From contig JAPKZT010000263.1 in NCBI GenBank assembly GCA_026393655.1, positions 1 to 15,996 on the forward strand: a stretch of 15,996 nt of DNA. Reading direction: 5' to 3'. A program made the translations under genes and the position numbers. The stretch is from Actinomycetota bacterium (GTDB lineage Bacteria; Actinomycetota; Acidimicrobiia; Acidimicrobiales; Ilumatobacteraceae). Below the pieces are notes generated by a model. That model was not told the origin of the DNA. It saw only the letters and a list, made by a program, of their open reading frames with translations, and made no database searches. Shown here one piece after another: positions 13,690 to 15,996 of this stretch (position 1 is the first letter of the stretch; the number at the start of each line of letters is the position of its first letter).

Positions 13690-15364
13690 GTTTTAAAGTC
13701 GTTGAGACTTCGCCGCAACGCGGGTGGCGAACTATGAGCGCAACTTCGGTGCCACGGCTTGCGCGCACGACCCACGAATGCATAACTCGATCAGGCGTGC
13801 CATCAGACATCGCGCCGCCGTTCAACAAAAACATCGCTCGACCCGACAACTGCCCAACCTTGGCACGGGCCTCACAACTAATTGTTGTTGCACCAGAAAT
13901 CTCGACCGTGACCGGCAAAACTAATTTATGATCGCGAGCAAGTCTCGTGACTTCGGTGCTCAGCCAGCCGGTGTTAGCAACTCCGAGTTCAATACGCCAA
14001 ACGTCATCGCCTAACGATTCGGCTTTTGTGTGTTTGATCTCAAGACGTGGTGACGCCATTGCTTGATACACAGCAACCTCGGCATGGTTCGCAATTTCAG
14101 CACGCAATTTTGATGACGGCGCGTTTGTCCAAATTCGAAATGCATCTGCTCCGCCAAGTTCAACTTTGCCAAGTTGTGGGTGATCAAATTTGTACCAGTT
14201 GACGTAACTATTAGGTGCATGAGTGTCTGACCATTTGCACACGGCGAGATCTTGTTCAACAGTTGGCCCGATATACCAAACATCCGTGCTTGAGTGCTCA
14301 CCAGTTGCGTGAAACACGGCATCCCAGAATTCTGTTGTCCACGAATACACACCGAGATGGTCGTACGCCCAGTCATCGCCGGCGCCACCCATCACCGAAG
14401 ATTTATCCCATGTCAGATCTTCAAAGACCGAATGCACAGGATAAGTCGTTAGCGGTGTCGAATGTTTGCCGAACTCTTTGAAAAAAAACAAATCAACCGG
14501 TGGCAACTTTGAATCACTCTTGCTACTACTTGGTCGCAACATAAAACCACCCGCAGTATGAAACGCGTTGTAGCCGCAAACATTTGGTCGCGCCTTCACC
14601 GCGCGCACGAGTGAGTCAACTTCTGGTTCAGAGAGCGGATGATCACCCGAGCCGAGCACATTCACACCCCAACCTGCAGGGAAGTTTCTGTTCAAGTCAA
14701 GACCAGCCGGGTCGCGCGGTTGATCAATCGTGAAGCCGTCGTAATTTTCAATCAAGCCTTCTTGAATTAATCTGTAACGCGTCTTGCCTTTGGGCGCTCC
14801 GAGTGGGCCGACGGGCACCATCACGCGAGATTCTTGCTCGTGTTCAATCCATCCACCATCAGGGTCAGCAATTCGCATTGTTAAAATTTTTCCGTCGCCG
14901 TCGATATCTTGCGGATGAAGACCCGGCCACAAATGGCCATCGCGCCACGGCCAAGCTCGCACACTTGAGCGGTGATACAGCGGCTTATCAGCGAGTGCAT
15001 CTTCAACACCATCGGGGTTGACGCGAGGTGCAATATAAAAAGTTCGCGTGCGAAGTGCGTCGACAACTGTTTCGTCGTGAGCATCAAATTTTTCTACAAG
15101 ATCTTGAATGATGTATAGCGCCGCTGCACCACCCGTTACTTCGGTTGCATGAATGTTGGCGTCGATCCAATGTGCTGGTTTTGTATTGTGTGCGCCAGTC
15201 GTCGTGTCGGTGATTGTGGCAAGCATTACATCGCGACCGAGATGTGACTTGCCATACGACTCAACGCTGATAAGTTTCGGATACTTCGCAGCAATTGCAG
15301 TTAGCCACGCCACCATTTCGTCATATCGCAAGAACCGATCAAACTCATATCCGTTAATAGTCAT
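13682..15364 (-). CDS. M14 family zinc carboxypeptidase
   Basis: 560 residues. The catalytic domain fills the first 370. Zinc ligands His72 and Glu75 lie in DANIHATEVTGG, the substrate-binding region is FYIAPRVNPDG with DLNRNFPAGW, the third ligand is His269 in NAFHTAGGF, and the catalytic Glu is Glu345 in SWTTEFWD. All are present, so it should be active in removing C-terminal residues from peptides or muropeptides. Residues after about 440 form a beta-rich accessory region (RIELGVANTGWLSTEVTRLA), like the domain often following M14 catalytic parts. There is no signal peptide, so secretion is not supported. A TAGTTT hexamer lies 6 nt before the ATG. It overlaps the PQ-loop gene tail to tail and is divergent from the membrane gene at 15422. 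Confidence 0.92.
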   Translation of the reverse strand: MTINGYEFDRFLRYDEMVAWLTAIAAKYPKLISVESYGKSHLGRDVMLATITDTTTGAHNTKPAHWIDANIHATEVTGGAAALYIIQDLVEKFDAHDETVVDALRTRTFYIAPRVNPDGVEDALADKPLYHRSSVRAWPWRDGHLWPGLHPQDIDGDGKILTMRIADPDGGWIEHEQESRVMVPVGPLGAPKGKTRYRLIQEGLIENYDGFTIDQPRDPAGLDLNRNFPAGWGVNVLGSGDHPLSEPEVDSLVRAVKARPNVCGYNAFHTAGGFMLRPSSSKSDSKLPPVDLFFFKEFGKHSTPLTTYPVHSVFEDLTWDKSSVMGGAGDDWAYDHLGVYSWTTEFWDAVFHATGEHSSTDVWYIGPTVEQDLAVCKWSDTHAPNSYVNWYKFDHPQLGKVELGGADAFRIWTNAPSSKLRAEIANHAEVAVYQAMASPRLEIKHTKAESLGDDVWRIELGVANTGWLSTEVTRLARDHKLVLPVTVEISGATTISCEARAKVGQLSGRAMFLLNGGAMSDGTPDRVMHSWVVRASRGTEVALIVRHPRCGEVSTTLKLN

Positions 15365-15370
15365 GCCTCA

Positions 15371-15376
15371 AAACTA
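15371..15376 (-). promoter_or_regulatory. -10-like TAGTTT, 6 nt before ATG 15364 (minus strand)
   Basis: It reads TAGTTT, N6, ATG on the minus strand, within the 57-bp gap shared with the divergent membrane-protein gene. Confidence 0.4.
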
Positions 15377-15408
15377 GTGCGAGACTAAGTCGCGGCATAA
15401 ATAGCGAG

Positions 15409-15414
15409 TAATAT
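15409..15414 (+). promoter_or_regulatory. -10-like TAATAT, 7 nt before ATG 15422
   Basis: TAATAT is a strong -10 match placed 7 nt before the ATG. It supports 15422 as the start of the partial membrane-protein gene. Confidence 0.5.
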
Positions 15415-15421
15415 TTTCGTG

Positions 15422-15996
15422 ATGTCAAACATACAAAACAGTGAAGTTTCGCCTGATCTTGCAGCATCTTCTGCAGCGAAACCTGAGCGAATGCTTGATG
15501 GGTTTCCGTGGGTCAGTGCAATCGTTCTGTACACCTTGTCATGGGGCTGGTCACTTCTTCGCCCCAACACGCTCTACTCGGACGACTGGTCTGAAATTTT
15601 TAAACAAAAACCAAGTTATACCCATTCAGTTGCAACCTTTGTTGCGTTCTTCGTTGCTGGTTTGTGGTGCTTTGGAATTTTGAAAACCATGACATTCATC
15701 AGAGGCAACCAATTAAACATAATTCTTTTAATTTATTTAGTGGTTCCAGTAAATCATGCGCGTATTGCGAGGATCTGTTTTGACTATACGTCGTCGTATT
15801 TTCTTTTCTATTTAGGTTGGTTCGTAATGGTGCACTACAAGTCGTTAAAAGGTTTCACCATGGCTTGTGTAATTTTGTTTTTGAGCTTTAAGACTCATAG
15901 TTTTTTGTTCTTTGTGTTGTTGCCGTTTTTGCATTTTGCTTGGTTGAATAAAACCGAGTTTCTAGATTTCAAGAAATTGAATCGCCGACATCTGCA
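15422..15996 (+). CDS. polytopic membrane protein, glycosyltransferase-like (3' partial)
   Basis: The frame from ATG 15422 is open to the right edge (191 full codons plus two bases). After a polar N-terminus of about 28 residues come a membrane segment (FPWVSAIVLYTLSWGWSLL), a loop with TLYSDDWSEIF (Asp54-Asp55-Trp56), and then at least four more segments (e.g. SVATFVAFFVAGLWCFGIL; LNIILLIYLVVPVN; YFLFYLGWFVMVH; FFVLLPFLHFAW). An acidic SDDW in the first outer loop is typical of lipid-linked-sugar membrane glycosyltransferases of the GtrII/GT-C kind, which would fit envelope polysaccharide or glycoprotein work. The C-terminal part is missing, so the family call is tentative. Confidence 0.7.
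   Translation, partial: MSNIQNSEVSPDLAASSAAKPERMLDGFPWVSAIVLYTLSWGWSLLRPNTLYSDDWSEIFKQKPSYTHSVATFVAFFVAGLWCFGILKTMTFIRGNQLNIILLIYLVVPVNHARIARICFDYTSSYFLFYLGWFVMVHYKSLKGFTMACVILFLSFKTHSFLFFVLLPFLHFAWLNKTEFLDFKKLNRRHL

Overview
The window looks like a compact chromosomal segment of an actinobacterium with about half GC, possibly a freshwater Acidimicrobiia-type lineage. That placement is an inference. It rests on the family mix (DUF2236 oxygenase, YkuD L,D-transpeptidase, AI-2E transporter, DUF885 peptidase), frequent GTG starts, overlapping convergent gene ends, divergent gaps of 38-68 bp, and a -10-like TANNNT hexamer 6-7 nt before most first start codons. No rRNA, tRNA, CRISPR array, transposase or integrase was recognised.

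Region 1 (1-5640) is accessory-looking and encodes surface proteins. A 5'-truncated modular protein (Cys-containing repeats, Thr/Ser-rich linker, two nearly identical Fn3 domains, Lcl/DUF1566-like C-terminal domain) is followed by a short secreted paralog of that C-terminal domain. Next is a type IV prepilin-like protein whose C-terminal half is seven repeats, read here as a seven-bladed beta-propeller, and then a small protein overlapping a MNT/AbiEii-like nucleotidyltransferase. The last four genes lie between two 48-bp direct repeats (47/48 identical, 44 bp perfect). The right copy is the -10 region and first codons of an intact peptidase C26 gene. The left copy is a stranded duplicate of that gene start. 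It now forms a 20-codon upstream ORF ending one base before the start of the Lcl-domain gene.

Region 2 (5641-15996) is ordinary housekeeping or metabolic content: a C26 gamma-glutamyl hydrolase; a convergent DUF2236 oxygenase; an AI-2E transporter coupled by ATGA overlap to a secreted L,D-transpeptidase; a DUF885 metallopeptidase divergent from a short-chain dehydrogenase; an unrecognised coiled-coil protein that looks frameshifted into two reading frames; a PQ-loop/SWEET-like membrane protein with two fused repeats; an M14 zinc carboxypeptidase; and the 5' part of a polytopic membrane protein running off the right edge.

The best candidates for something undescribed are the direct-repeat-bounded surface cassette with its captured gene start, the prepilin-propeller fusion, and the consistent leaderless start architecture.
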